A stretch of DNA of 64,000 bases from Rhizobacter sp. SG703. Lineage in GTDB: Bacteria; Pseudomonadota; Gammaproteobacteria; Burkholderiales; Burkholderiaceae_C. Both the position numbers and the translations under genes were made by a program. Below, one piece after another: positions 26,170 through 35,467 of the stretch. Under the pieces are notes generated by a model, which had not been told where the DNA came from, ran no database searches, and worked only from the letters and a program-made list of their open reading frames with translations. The DNA lies in contig NZ_JAAZQK010000007.1 in the NCBI RefSeq assembly GCF_012275445.1, forward strand, positions 404,537 to 468,536, given 5' to 3'. Numbering within the stretch: the first letter of the stretch is position 1; each line of letters starts with the position of its first letter.

Positions 26170-27495
26170 ATGACAACGAAAAGATTCGCCGCCGTCGCCG
26201 CTGCCGGCTTCGCCGCACTGGCGCTCGCCGGCCCCGCCCAGGCCCAGGTCGAAGTGCAGTGGTGGCACTCGATGACCGGCGGACTGAACGAATGGGTCAA
26301 CGACCTGGCCACGCAGTTCAACGCGAGCCAGAAGGACTACAAGGTCGTGCCGACCTTCAAGGGCAACTACGACGAGTCGATGACCGCCGCGGTCGCCGCC
26401 TTCCGCGCCGGCAACGCACCGCACATCCTGCAGGTGTTCGAGGTCGGTACCGCGACGATGATGTCGGCCAAGGGTGCCATCAAGCCGGTCGGCGAAGTGA
26501 TGAAGCAGAGCGGCGTCGCCTTCGACCCGAAGGCCTACGTGCCGGCGGTGTCGGGCTACTACACCGCGCCGAACGGCGAGATGCTGTCGTTCCCGTTCAA
26601 CAGCTCGACGACGATCTTCTACTACAACAAGGATGCCTTCAGGGCCGCCGGCCTCGACCCGAACAAGCCGCCGACCACCTGGCCCGAGGTGACGCTGGCC
26701 GCCGCGAAGCTGAAGGCCGCCGGCTCGAAGTGCCCGTACACCACCAGCTGGATGAGCTGGGTGCACCTGGAAAGCTTCTCGACCTGGCACAACACGCTGT
26801 TCGCGACGCAGAACAACGGCTTCGGCGGCCCGAGCGCCCGCCTCGCCTTCAACTCGCCGCTGCACCTGCGCCACTTCGAGAACCTGGCCAACATGTCCAA
26901 GCAGGGCCTGTTCGTCTACAAGGGCCGGGCGAGCGTCGCGGTGCCGTCGTTCGTGTCGGGCGAATGCGCGATGTTCACCGGCTCGTCCGGCTCGTACGCC
27001 GACGTCAGCAAGGGCGCGAAGTTCGCGTACGGCCTGGCCCCGCTGCCGTACTACCAGGACGTGCCCGGCGCGCCGCAGAACACCGCGATCGGCGGCGCCA
27101 GCCTGTGGGTGATGGCGGGCAAGAAGCCGGCCGAGTACAAGGGCGTCGCCGAGTTCTTCAAGTACCTGTCGAGTCCCGAAGTGCAGTCGGCCAGCCACAA
27201 GCGCACCGGCTACCTGCCGATCACGACCGCCGCCTACGAGCTGACCGACAAGTCGGGCTTCTACAAGGACAAGCCGGGCACCGACGTCGCGGTGACGCAG
27301 ATGATCCGCAAGACCACCGACAAGTCGCGCGGCATCCGCCTCGGCAACTTCGTCCAGATCCGCACGATCATCGACGAGGAAACCGAGCAGATCTGGTCGG
27401 GCAAGAAGGACGCGAAGACGGCACTCGATGACGCGGTGAAGCGCGGCAACGAGCAGCTCGAACGCTTCGAGAAGCAGAACAAGGCACAGCTTTGA
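26170..27495 (+). CDS. ugpB: sn-Glycerol-3-phosphate ABC transporter, periplasmic binding protein
   Basis: 441 residues with a Sec signal peptide (FAAVAAAGFAALALAGPAQAQ). The mature protein starts VEVQWWHSMTGGLNEWVNDLATQFNASQKDYKVVPTFKGNYDESMTAAVAAFRAGNAPHILQVFEVGTATMM, the characteristic UgpB sequence including the ligand-contacting WWHSM. It captures glycerol 3-phosphate or glycerophosphodiesters in the periplasm for UgpA/E/C. A GGAGAAG lies just before the start. The ugp regulon is normally phosphate-controlled; upstream I see only a half-match to a Pho box (GTGTCAC at 26102-26108 region), which I do not regard as proof. Confidence 0.95.
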   Translation: MTTKRFAAVAAAGFAALALAGPAQAQVEVQWWHSMTGGLNEWVNDLATQFNASQKDYKVVPTFKGNYDESMTAAVAAFRAGNAPHILQVFEVGTATMMSAKGAIKPVGEVMKQSGVAFDPKAYVPAVSGYYTAPNGEMLSFPFNSSTTIFYYNKDAFRAAGLDPNKPPTTWPEVTLAAAKLKAAGSKCPYTTSWMSWVHLESFSTWHNTLFATQNNGFGGPSARLAFNSPLHLRHFENLANMSKQGLFVYKGRASVAVPSFVSGECAMFTGSSGSYADVSKGAKFAYGLAPLPYYQDVPGAPQNTAIGGASLWVMAGKKPAEYKGVAEFFKYLSSPEVQSASHKRTGYLPITTAAYELTDKSGFYKDKPGTDVAVTQMIRKTTDKSRGIRLGNFVQIRTIIDEETEQIWSGKKDAKTALDDAVKRGNEQLERFEKQNKAQL

Positions 27496-27576
27496 CCCAC
27501 CCCCGGAGGCGCTGACGCGCCTCCCCCTCAAGGGGGGCGCCCCCCAGTGGCCCGGCAAAGCCGGTTCCACGGGGGC
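27496..27576. repeat. GC-rich intergenic hairpin element (copy 2)
   Basis: Read on the plus strand: ACCCACCCCCGGAGGCGCTG-ACGCGCCTCCCCCTCAAGG-GGGGCGCCCCCCAGTGG-CCCGGCAAAGCCGGTTCCACGG. It has the same order of palindromes as the element at 14904-14980 read on the other strand. Positioned between ugpB and ugpA, it may let the binding protein be made in excess over the permease. Confidence 0.65.
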
Positions 27577-27607
27577 TGCTTGATCAAACACGTACCATCG
27601 CCGCCTC

Positions 27608-28492
27608 ATGGAAAAACGTGTTCGCTTTGACTCGCAGGTCTTGCCGTGGATGCTGGTCGCACCGCAACTGGCAATCTGCGCCGTGTTCTTCTTCTGGCCG
27701 GCCGCCCAGGCGTTGCTGCAATCGATGCAGGTGCAGGACAGCTTCGGCCTGTCGACCGAATGGGTCGGCCTGGAGAACTTCAAGACGCTGTTCGGCGATT
27801 CGGCCTACCTCGAATCCTTCAAGGTCACCGCGGTGTTCTCGCTGCTGGTGGCGGTGCTGGGCATCGCGCTGTCGCTGATGCTGGCGATCTTCGCCGACCG
27901 GGTGGTGCGCGGCGCGCTGTTCTACAAGACGATGCTGATCGTGCCGTACGCGGTGGCGCCGGCGGTCACCGGCGTGCTGTGGGTCTTCATGTTCTCGCCG
28001 TCGATCGGCGTCGTCGCGTACGGGCTGGACCGCCTGTTCGGCTTCGAATGGAACCACCTGCTGAACAGCACCCACGCGATGACGCTGATCGTCACCGCCG
28101 CGGTGTGGAAGCAGATCTCGTACAACTTCCTGTTCTTCCTGGCCGGGCTGCAGTCGATCCCGAAATCGCTGATCGAGGCCGCCGCGATCGACGGGGCGCG
28201 GCCGTGGCGGCGCTTCTGGACCATCCAGTTCCCGCTGCTGTCGCCGACCACCTTCTTCCTGCTGGTGATCAACATGGTGTACGCGTTCTTCGACACCTTC
28301 GCGATCATCGACGCCACCACCCACGGCGGCCCCGGCCGCGACAGCGCGATCCTGGTCTACAAGGTCTACCAGGACGGCTTCAAGGGCGGCGACCTCGGCG
28401 GCTCGGCCGCGCAGTCGACGGTGCTGATGCTGATCGTCGTCACGCTGACGGTGCTGCAATTCCGCTACGTCGAGAAGAAGGTGAACTATTGA
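27608..28492 (+). CDS. ugpA: sn-Glycerol-3-phosphate ABC transporter permease UgpA
   Basis: 294 residues, six predicted membrane segments. It opens MEKRVRFDSQVLPWMLVAPQLAICAVFFFWPAAQAL as UgpA proteins do, and carries the EAA loop contacting the ATPase: LIEAAAIDGARPWRRFWTIQFPLLSPTTFF. It forms the inner-membrane channel with UgpE. Located 112 bases after ugpB (with a hairpin in the gap) and 9 bases before ugpE. Confidence 0.95.
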   Translation: MEKRVRFDSQVLPWMLVAPQLAICAVFFFWPAAQALLQSMQVQDSFGLSTEWVGLENFKTLFGDSAYLESFKVTAVFSLLVAVLGIALSLMLAIFADRVVRGALFYKTMLIVPYAVAPAVTGVLWVFMFSPSIGVVAYGLDRLFGFEWNHLLNSTHAMTLIVTAAVWKQISYNFLFFLAGLQSIPKSLIEAAAIDGARPWRRFWTIQFPLLSPTTFFLLVINMVYAFFDTFAIIDATTHGGPGRDSAILVYKVYQDGFKGGDLGGSAAQSTVLMLIVVTLTVLQFRYVEKKVNY

Positions 28493-28501
28493 TGGCCCGC
28501 C

Positions 28502-29353
28502 ATGGTTGAAAGACGCCCCGCCCTCGGCATCCTCGCCCACGCCGTGATGCTCCTCGGCGTGCTGATCGTCGCGTTCCCGCTGTACATCGCGTTCATCGCG
28601 TCGACGCACACCTCGCAGGCCATCCTGCAGGTGCCGATGCCGCTGTCGCCCGGCGGGCACTTCTGGGAGAACTACGCCGCGGCGCTGAACGGCCACGGCG
28701 GCGGTGCCGGCTCGAACGCGCCGGTCGCCCGCATGATGTGGGTCAGCCTGGTCACCGCGCTGGTGATCACCTTCGGCAAGATCGCGATCTCGCTGTTGTC
28801 GGCCTTCGCGCTGGTGTACTTCCGCTTCCCGCTGCGCGGGTTGGTGTTCTGGGCCATCTTCGTCACGCTGATGCTGCCGGTCGAGGTGCGCATCAGCCCG
28901 ACCTACAAGGTGGTGTCCGACCTCGGCCTGCTGAACACCTATGCCGGCCTGACAGTGCCGCTGATCGCGTCGGCCACCGCGACCTTCCTGTTCCGGCAGT
29001 TCTTCCTGACCGTGCCGGACGAGCTGGTCGAGGCCGCCCGCATCGACGGCGCCGGCCCGATGCGCTTCTTCAAGGACATCCTGCTGCCGCTGTCGAAGAC
29101 CTCGATCGCGGCACTGTTCGTGATCCAGTTCATCTACGGCTGGAACCAGTACCTGTGGCCGCTGATCGCCACCACCGGCGAGCAGATGTACCCGGTGGTG
29201 GTGGGCATCCGCATGATGATCGCCGGCGGCGACTCCGGCAACGAATGGAACATCGTGATGGCCACCGCGATCATGGCGATGCTGCCGCCGGCGGCCGTCG
29301 TGATCCTGATGCAGCGCTGGTTCGTCAAGGGCCTCGTCGATACCGAGAAGTAA
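28502..29353 (+). CDS. ugpE: sn-Glycerol-3-phosphate ABC transporter permease UgpE
   Basis: 283 residues, six membrane segments. The N-terminus MVERRPALGILAHAVMLLGVLIVAFPLYIAFIASTHTSQAILQVPMPLSPG and the EAA loop LVEAARIDGAGPMRFFKDILLPLSKTSI identify UgpE. It pairs with UgpA in the inner membrane. The C-terminus QRWFVKGLVDTEK is standard for the family, and ugpC follows 6 bases later. Confidence 0.95.
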   Translation: MVERRPALGILAHAVMLLGVLIVAFPLYIAFIASTHTSQAILQVPMPLSPGGHFWENYAAALNGHGGGAGSNAPVARMMWVSLVTALVITFGKIAISLLSAFALVYFRFPLRGLVFWAIFVTLMLPVEVRISPTYKVVSDLGLLNTYAGLTVPLIASATATFLFRQFFLTVPDELVEAARIDGAGPMRFFKDILLPLSKTSIAALFVIQFIYGWNQYLWPLIATTGEQMYPVVVGIRMMIAGGDSGNEWNIVMATAIMAMLPPAAVVILMQRWFVKGLVDTEK

Positions 29354-29359
29354 AAAATC

Positions 29360-30436
<1,077 letters not shown>

Positions 30437-30521
30437 GCGGGTCGAGCGCCGGGCCGCTCCCAAGCCGACCCGCCCTCCCCTCGGAGGAGTGGCCGACGTA
30501 CCCGTCGGACGAGGGGTTGTC

Positions 30522-31271
30522 ATGACCACCTGGCCGTATCCCTTGTGGGTCGCGCACCGCGGCGCCGGGCTGCTGGCCCCCGAGAACACGCTGGCCGCAT
30601 TCCGGGTCGGCGCCGGCCACGGCTACCGCGCCTTCGAATGCGACGTGAAGCTGAGCGCCGACGGCGTGCCCTTCCTGCTGCATGACGCGACGCTGCAGCG
30701 CACGACGCCGGAGCGCGGCCGTGCATCCGACCGCTCCTGGGACCAGCTGTCGCGCCTCGACGCCGGCGGCTGGCACAGCCGCGGCTTCGCCGGCGAGCCG
30801 ATCCCGAGCTTCGAGGCGATCGCCCGCTACTGCCTGCGCAACGGCTTCGCGCTGAACATCGAGATCAAGCCGACGCCGGGCGACGAGGCGGAGACCGGCC
30901 GCGTCGTCGCGCGCGAAGCGGCCCGGCTGTGGGCCGGCGAGGCGCTGAAGCCGCTGCTCAGCTCGTTCAAGCCCGATGCGCTGGCCGCCGCACGCGACAG
31001 CGCGGCCGAGCTGCCGCGGGCACTGCTGCTCGACAGCCTGCGCGACGGCTGGTTCGACGAGGCGCAATCGCTCGGCTGCGTTGCCGTGGTCACGCACTAC
31101 GGGCTGATCGATGCCGCGGTGCTGGCACGCGTGCACGGCGCCGGGCTGCGCGCGCTGGTGTACACGGTGAACGACCCGGCCGAGGCGCGCCGGCTGGTGG
31201 GCCTCGGGATCGACGGGATCATCACCGATGCGGTGAACCGCTTTTCACCGGGCGTCGCCGTTCACGATTGA
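30522..31271 (+). CDS. ugpQ: Cytosolic glycerophosphodiester phosphodiesterase UgpQ
   Basis: 249 residues, GDPD TIM-barrel. Visible: VAHRGAGLLAPENTLAAF with the catalytic His-Arg, FECDVKLSADGVPFLLHDATLQRTT with the metal-binding Glu-Asp and second catalytic His, LNIEIKPTPGDE and the terminal GIDGIITDAVNRF. It hydrolyses imported glycerophosphodiesters to glycerol 3-phosphate and alcohol. No signal peptide, so it acts in the cytosol downstream of the Ugp transporter. I chose the ATG at 30522 (GAGGGG upstream), because the in-frame upstream extension from 30489 is not family sequence. Confidence 0.94.
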   Translation: MTTWPYPLWVAHRGAGLLAPENTLAAFRVGAGHGYRAFECDVKLSADGVPFLLHDATLQRTTPERGRASDRSWDQLSRLDAGGWHSRGFAGEPIPSFEAIARYCLRNGFALNIEIKPTPGDEAETGRVVAREAARLWAGEALKPLLSSFKPDALAAARDSAAELPRALLLDSLRDGWFDEAQSLGCVAVVTHYGLIDAAVLARVHGAGLRALVYTVNDPAEARRLVGLGIDGIITDAVNRFSPGVAVHD

Positions 31272-31275
31272 GCGT

Positions 31276-31334
31276 GATCCCGGGTTGTCGCCCGGGCGAC
31301 GGACAGGTGTAGCCCGGGTGGCAACCCGGGGACC
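31276..31334. terminator. Large inverted repeat between convergent genes (candidate bidirectional terminator)
   Basis: TCCCGGGTTGTCGCCCGGGC (31277-31296) and GCCCGGGTGGCAACCCGGGG (31312-31331) are near-perfect complements and also each self-complementary. They lie between the stops of ugpQ (+) and the MFS gene (-). No U-tract is evident, so a classical intrinsic terminator is not proven; it may equally be an interspersed palindromic repeat. Confidence 0.5.
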
Positions 31335-31339
31335 GTCCG

Positions 31340-32695
31340 TCACTCGCCGGCCGGCCGCACGTCGGCCTCCGCGCCCACCCAGTCCTCGACGTTCTCCAGC
31401 TTCGGCAGCTCGCGCACATTGCGGATCACCGGATGCCGCCCCGCCACCGCGGCCACCAGCAGCACCGAGGTGCCGGCGAACGCCAGCGACGCGCGCAAGC
31501 CGACGTGCTCGCCCAGCCAGCCGCCGATGAGCGCCCCGGGACCGGCCGGGATCAGGATCAGCCAGCGCATCGTCGCCGTCATGCGCCCGAGCAGCGGCTC
31601 GGGCGTCACCGCCTGCCGCAGCCCGAGGAAGTTGATGAAGATCAGCACCGCGCCGGCCGAGAAGCACAGCAGCATCGCCGCGAACGCCGCGATGCCCCAG
31701 GAATTGGCCGGCGCCACCGCCAGCACCAGCCAGCCGACGCCGCAGATCACGAAGCCCAGCACCAGGCACGGCCCCGGCCCGTAGCGCCGGCTGATGCGGT
31801 TGCCGTACACGCTCGCCAGGATGGTGCCGCCGCCCATCCCCATGTAGCTCAGCCCGACCGCCTGCTCGCTGAGACCCAGCGTGCGCGTGGCAAACAGGAT
31901 CTGCACCACCAGCGCCGCGTGGTGGCACATCTGCCACAGGCCGACCGCGGCCGCCAGCGCGATCAGCAGGCGCTGGCTGCGCACGAAGCGCACGCCGGCC
32001 TGCAGGTCGCGCCAGAAGTGCGCATCGGCGCGCGGCCGACGGTGCTCGACGACGCGGATGCCGCGCAGGATGCCGGCCGACAGCAGCAGCAGCACCGCAT
32101 CGACCAGCAGCGCGAGCGGCGCGCCCACCAGCTTGATCAGCGCGCCGGCCAGCCCCGGCCCGGCCACTTCGGCACCGGAGGTGGCCAACGCGTTCTTCGC
32201 ATGCGCCTCGACCAGCCGCTCGCGCGCCACCACCTGCGTCAGCACGATCTGCGCGGCGGTGCCGGCGGTGGTGTAGACGGTGCCGATCACGAACGCCACG
32301 ATGTACATCCACGGCATCGTCAGCCAGCCCATCCACCAGGCGAAGGGCACGCTCGCGACGATCGCCGCGAGGCTCGATTCGCCGAGGATGTAGACCGGCA
32401 GCTTGCGCACCCGGTCGAGCCAGACGCCGGCCGGCAGCGAGAACAGCACGAACGGCAGCGTCTCCATCATCGTCAGCAGCCCCATCTGCGTGGGCGACGC
32501 ATGCAGCAGCACCGCGGCGGTCAGCGGCAGCGCGAGCATCGTGACCTGGCCGCCGAACGAGCTGATCAGGATCGAGGTCCAGAGCCGGCGGTAGGTGGCG
32601 TCGTGCAGCAGGTCGCCCGGGCGCAGCGAGAGCCGCGCCCGCCAGCGCCGGCGCCAGGCGGCCCAGCGGCCGGATCCCTCGGGCCAGCGCATCAT
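31340..32695 (-). CDS. MFS transporter, enterobactin-exporter-like (MFS_3)
   Basis: 451 residues with about 12 hydrophobic segments. It opens with a basic cytosolic stretch and then LLHDATYRRLWTSILISSFGGQVTMLALPLTAAVLLHASPTQMGLL, the usual start of MFS_3/EntS-like exporters. The loop GVWLDRVRKLPVYILGE carries the MFS motif between segments 2 and 3. Substrate unknown; this family exports siderophores or drugs. The ATG at 32695 has GGAGG 6 bases upstream; the frame extends to 32794 without support. It is divergent from the histidine kinase gene, so local regulation by that kinase is possible but unproven. Confidence 0.87.
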   Translation of the reverse strand: MMRWPEGSGRWAAWRRRWRARLSLRPGDLLHDATYRRLWTSILISSFGGQVTMLALPLTAAVLLHASPTQMGLLTMMETLPFVLFSLPAGVWLDRVRKLPVYILGESSLAAIVASVPFAWWMGWLTMPWMYIVAFVIGTVYTTAGTAAQIVLTQVVARERLVEAHAKNALATSGAEVAGPGLAGALIKLVGAPLALLVDAVLLLLSAGILRGIRVVEHRRPRADAHFWRDLQAGVRFVRSQRLLIALAAAVGLWQMCHHAALVVQILFATRTLGLSEQAVGLSYMGMGGGTILASVYGNRISRRYGPGPCLVLGFVICGVGWLVLAVAPANSWGIAAFAAMLLCFSAGAVLIFINFLGLRQAVTPEPLLGRMTATMRWLILIPAGPGALIGGWLGEHVGLRASLAFAGTSVLLVAAVAGRHPVIRNVRELPKLENVEDWVGAEADVRPAGE

Positions 32696-32826
32696 CGTTT
32701 TCCTCCGTATTTCGTGCGGCATTGTTCTCAACGCAAGCCGCACAGTGTGCCGTGGTTCGATACCATCCGCAGACGACGGCAGCACACGCCGCACACATCG
32801 GGCAGCACATCACGGAGGTGCACGAC

Positions 32827-34428
32827 ATGGAAGGCTTGCAGATCCTTCACCTGGAGGACGACACGCTCGATGCGGAGCTCGTCCACCGCGAGGTGGCGCG
32901 GCTCGACATCCAGCCCCGCTGGGTGACCGTCAGCTCGAGCGAGCAGTTCTACGACGCGATCGAGAACACCCGCTTCGACGCGATCCTCTCCGACAACCGC
33001 GTGCCCGGCATCGAGGGCCTGCAGGCGCTCGAAGTGGCCCGGCAGCGCCGGCCCGGCATGCCGTTCATCTTCGTCAGCGGCAACACCGACCCGCGCTGGG
33101 CCGAGCACTGCCTGGAGGCCGGCGCCACCGACTACGTCCCGAAGGACCAGCTGTTCCGCCTGCCGAGCGCGCTGCGCCGGCTGCACGACGCGCGCGAGGC
33201 CGAGCGGCTGGCCGCGCTGACACGCGGGCGCGCGCTGCTGGTCGACCTGGTGAAGGAGCTGTCGCTCGCGCGCAGCGTCGACGCGATCGTGCGCATCGTG
33301 CGGCGCGGCGCGCGCGAGCTGAACCAGGCCGACGGCGCGACCCTCGTGATGCGCGAAGGCGACTTCTGCCACTACGTCGACGAAGACGCGATCGGCCCGC
33401 TGTGGAAGGGCGGCCGCTTCCCGCTCGACGCCTGCATCAGCGGGTGGGCGATGCTGAACCGGCAGGCGGTGGCCATCGCCGACATCTACCAGGACCCGCG
33501 CATCCCGCACGACGCCTACCGGCCCACCTTCGTGAAGAGCCTGGTGATGGTGCCGATCCGGGCCGAAGCGCCGATCGGCGCGATCGGCAACTACTGGGCC
33601 GACCCGCACGATGCGACGCCCGACGAGGTGCAGCTGATCCAGGCGCTGGCCGACTGCTGCTCGCTGGCGTTCGAGAACGTCGCGGTCTACGAGAACCTGG
33701 AGCGCCGCGTGCAGCAGCGCACCGCCGAACTGCAGGAGGCCAACAGCGAGCTCGAGGCCTTCACCTACTCGGTGTCGCACGACCTGCGCGCGCCGCTGCG
33801 GGCGGTGCAGGGCTACGGCGAGATGCTGCTGGCCGACACGGTGCCGCCGCTGCAGGGCCAGCCGCTGCTGTTCGCGCAGAACATCCTGGCCGCGTCGCAG
33901 CGCATGAACACGCTGATCGAAGACCTGCTCGGGCTGTCGAAGGTGACGCGTGCGCAGGTGCGGGTGCAGTCGGTGCACATCGGCGCGATGGCCCGCGACA
34001 TCCTGGCCACGCTGCAGACCGCGTGGCCGCAGCGCAGCGTGCGCGTCGAGCTCGACCCGAGCCTGGTGGCCGACGGCGACGCCGGGCTGCTGCGGCTAGC
34101 GCTCGAGAACCTGTTGTCGAACGCCTGGAAATTCACCAGCAAGCGCGACGACGCAACGATCTCGTTCGGCGTCGAGGCGCAGAAAGACGGCCGCCTCGTC
34201 TACTGCGTGCGCGACAACGGCGCCGGCTTCGACATGGCCTACGTGCAGCAGCTGTTCGAGCCGTTCCGCCGGCTGCACCGCGAATCGGACTTCCCCGGCA
34301 CCGGCGTGGGCCTGGCGATCGTGCGGCGCGTGATCCAGAAGCACGGCGGCGAGATCTGGGTCGCGGCCGAGAAGGACAAGGGCGCCAGCTTCTTCTTCAC
34401 GCTGCCGGCGCGCCGCGCGGCGCGCTGA
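32827..34428 (+). CDS. Sensor histidine kinase with N-terminal receiver and GAF domains
   Basis: 533 residues, no membrane segments. Residues 1-120 form a receiver domain (ILHLEDDTLDAELV; phospho-acceptor Asp 56 in ILSDNRVPG; Lys in YVPKDQ). Residues 150-300 look like a GAF domain (ELSLARSVDAIVRIVRRGARELNQADGATLVM ... AFENVAVYENL), then a short coiled coil (QQRTAELQEANSELEAF) and HisKA with His 318 in SVSHDLRAPLRA. The HATPase_c domain has N box ALENLLSNAWKF, DNGAGFDM and GTGVGLAIV. The layout resembles phytochrome-type kinases lacking the bilin domain. GGAGG precedes the ATG. No cognate DNA-binding regulator is adjacent. Confidence 0.92.
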   Translation: MEGLQILHLEDDTLDAELVHREVARLDIQPRWVTVSSSEQFYDAIENTRFDAILSDNRVPGIEGLQALEVARQRRPGMPFIFVSGNTDPRWAEHCLEAGATDYVPKDQLFRLPSALRRLHDAREAERLAALTRGRALLVDLVKELSLARSVDAIVRIVRRGARELNQADGATLVMREGDFCHYVDEDAIGPLWKGGRFPLDACISGWAMLNRQAVAIADIYQDPRIPHDAYRPTFVKSLVMVPIRAEAPIGAIGNYWADPHDATPDEVQLIQALADCCSLAFENVAVYENLERRVQQRTAELQEANSELEAFTYSVSHDLRAPLRAVQGYGEMLLADTVPPLQGQPLLFAQNILAASQRMNTLIEDLLGLSKVTRAQVRVQSVHIGAMARDILATLQTAWPQRSVRVELDPSLVADGDAGLLRLALENLLSNAWKFTSKRDDATISFGVEAQKDGRLVYCVRDNGAGFDMAYVQQLFEPFRRLHRESDFPGTGVGLAIVRRVIQKHGGEIWVAAEKDKGASFFFTLPARRAAR

Positions 34429-34438
34429 CGGTCGGCCG

Positions 34439-35467
34439 TCAGCGCAAGCGCTCCTTCAGCAGCGCGTGCAGCCGCTGGCGCAGTTCGGGTGTCATCTCGC
34501 CGAGCGAGCCGCGGCGGTTCGGCGGGATGTGCGCCGCCGCGTCGCGCTGCGCATCGAACACGTAGTGCTCGAAGATCGCGCTCCAGCCGCGGCGCTCTTC
34601 GGCCGGCAGCGATTTCAGGCACAGCAGCGCATGCAGCAGGCTGTCGAGCGCCGACGGCACCGGGTCGTTCGCCGCCAGCGCGCCGCGCCACCAATAGTTC
34701 ACCAGCATGTTGAAGCCGGCGAGCGATTCGACCTGGTGCCACCACAGCGCCGGGATCAGGATCGCATCGCCCGGCGCCAGTTCGGCCACCTGCGCGGCGG
34801 CCATCGCGTCGCGGAATTTCGGGAAGCGCTCGACATCCGGTGCCGCGAAGTTCACCAGGCTGATCGGCGTGCCGGTCGGGGCGTGGTCGAGCGGGCCGAT
34901 GTACAGGTTGCCGATCTGCTCCGGCGGGAACAGCGTGAAGCGGCGCCGGCCGGCCACCACGCAGGCGATGTTGCTCGATTCGTCGAAGTGCGCCGGCGTC
35001 GTGATCGCATTGCCGAGCCAGAGGCGCGGCACGATGCGCCCGCCGAGCAGCGGCAGCGGGTTCTCGTCGACGAAGCCGGGCAGGCAGTCGGGAATCGGCG
35101 AGCTCTGCACCGCCACCGCCGGCGGGTTCGGGAACGCCGAGTAGCGCAGCACCTGCTCCAGCACCATCGACAGCGGCAGCTGGTTGCGCATGAAGTTGAA
35201 GCCGCTCATGTCGGCGTTGTAGAACAGGCGCCCGTGCTGGTCGGGCGGCGTCATCACCGCCTGCACCTGGCTGCCGTTGTCGTGGTCGGCCAGGTACTGC
35301 GCGAGTGCCAGCGGCGAGGCCAGGCCGTGGCGCACCGCCGGCCAGTGCCTGACGAGCCCGCGCAGGATGGTCGGGCGGGCGCTCGCGAGCACCTCGCGGC
35401 GCAGCGTCTCGTCGTCGAGGCCTGAGACCTCAGGGATCGGTGTGGTGGTGATCGGCTGGGACGGCAT
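34439..35467 (-). CDS. Cupin-like (JmjC/cupin_8) Fe(II)/2-oxoglutarate oxygenase
   Basis: 342 residues. LLRGLVRHWPAVRHGLASPLALAQYLADHD-type opening, GRLFYNADMSGFNFMR, then the core LWLGNAITTPAHFDESSNIACVVAGRRRFTLFPPEQIGNLY with the Fe-binding H-x-D (AHFDES) and the second histidine in LIPALWWHQVESL. This is the cupin_8 family, proteins of which hydroxylate amino-acid side chains or small molecules. The gene starts inside the end of the TPR/glycosyltransferase-like gene (38-base overlap), so the two are probably co-translated and may act together. Confidence 0.87.
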   Translation of the reverse strand: MPSQPITTTPIPEVSGLDDETLRREVLASARPTILRGLVRHWPAVRHGLASPLALAQYLADHDNGSQVQAVMTPPDQHGRLFYNADMSGFNFMRNQLPLSMVLEQVLRYSAFPNPPAVAVQSSPIPDCLPGFVDENPLPLLGGRIVPRLWLGNAITTPAHFDESSNIACVVAGRRRFTLFPPEQIGNLYIGPLDHAPTGTPISLVNFAAPDVERFPKFRDAMAAAQVAELAPGDAILIPALWWHQVESLAGFNMLVNYWWRGALAANDPVPSALDSLLHALLCLKSLPAEERRGWSAIFEHYVFDAQRDAAAHIPPNRRGSLGEMTPELRQRLHALLKERLR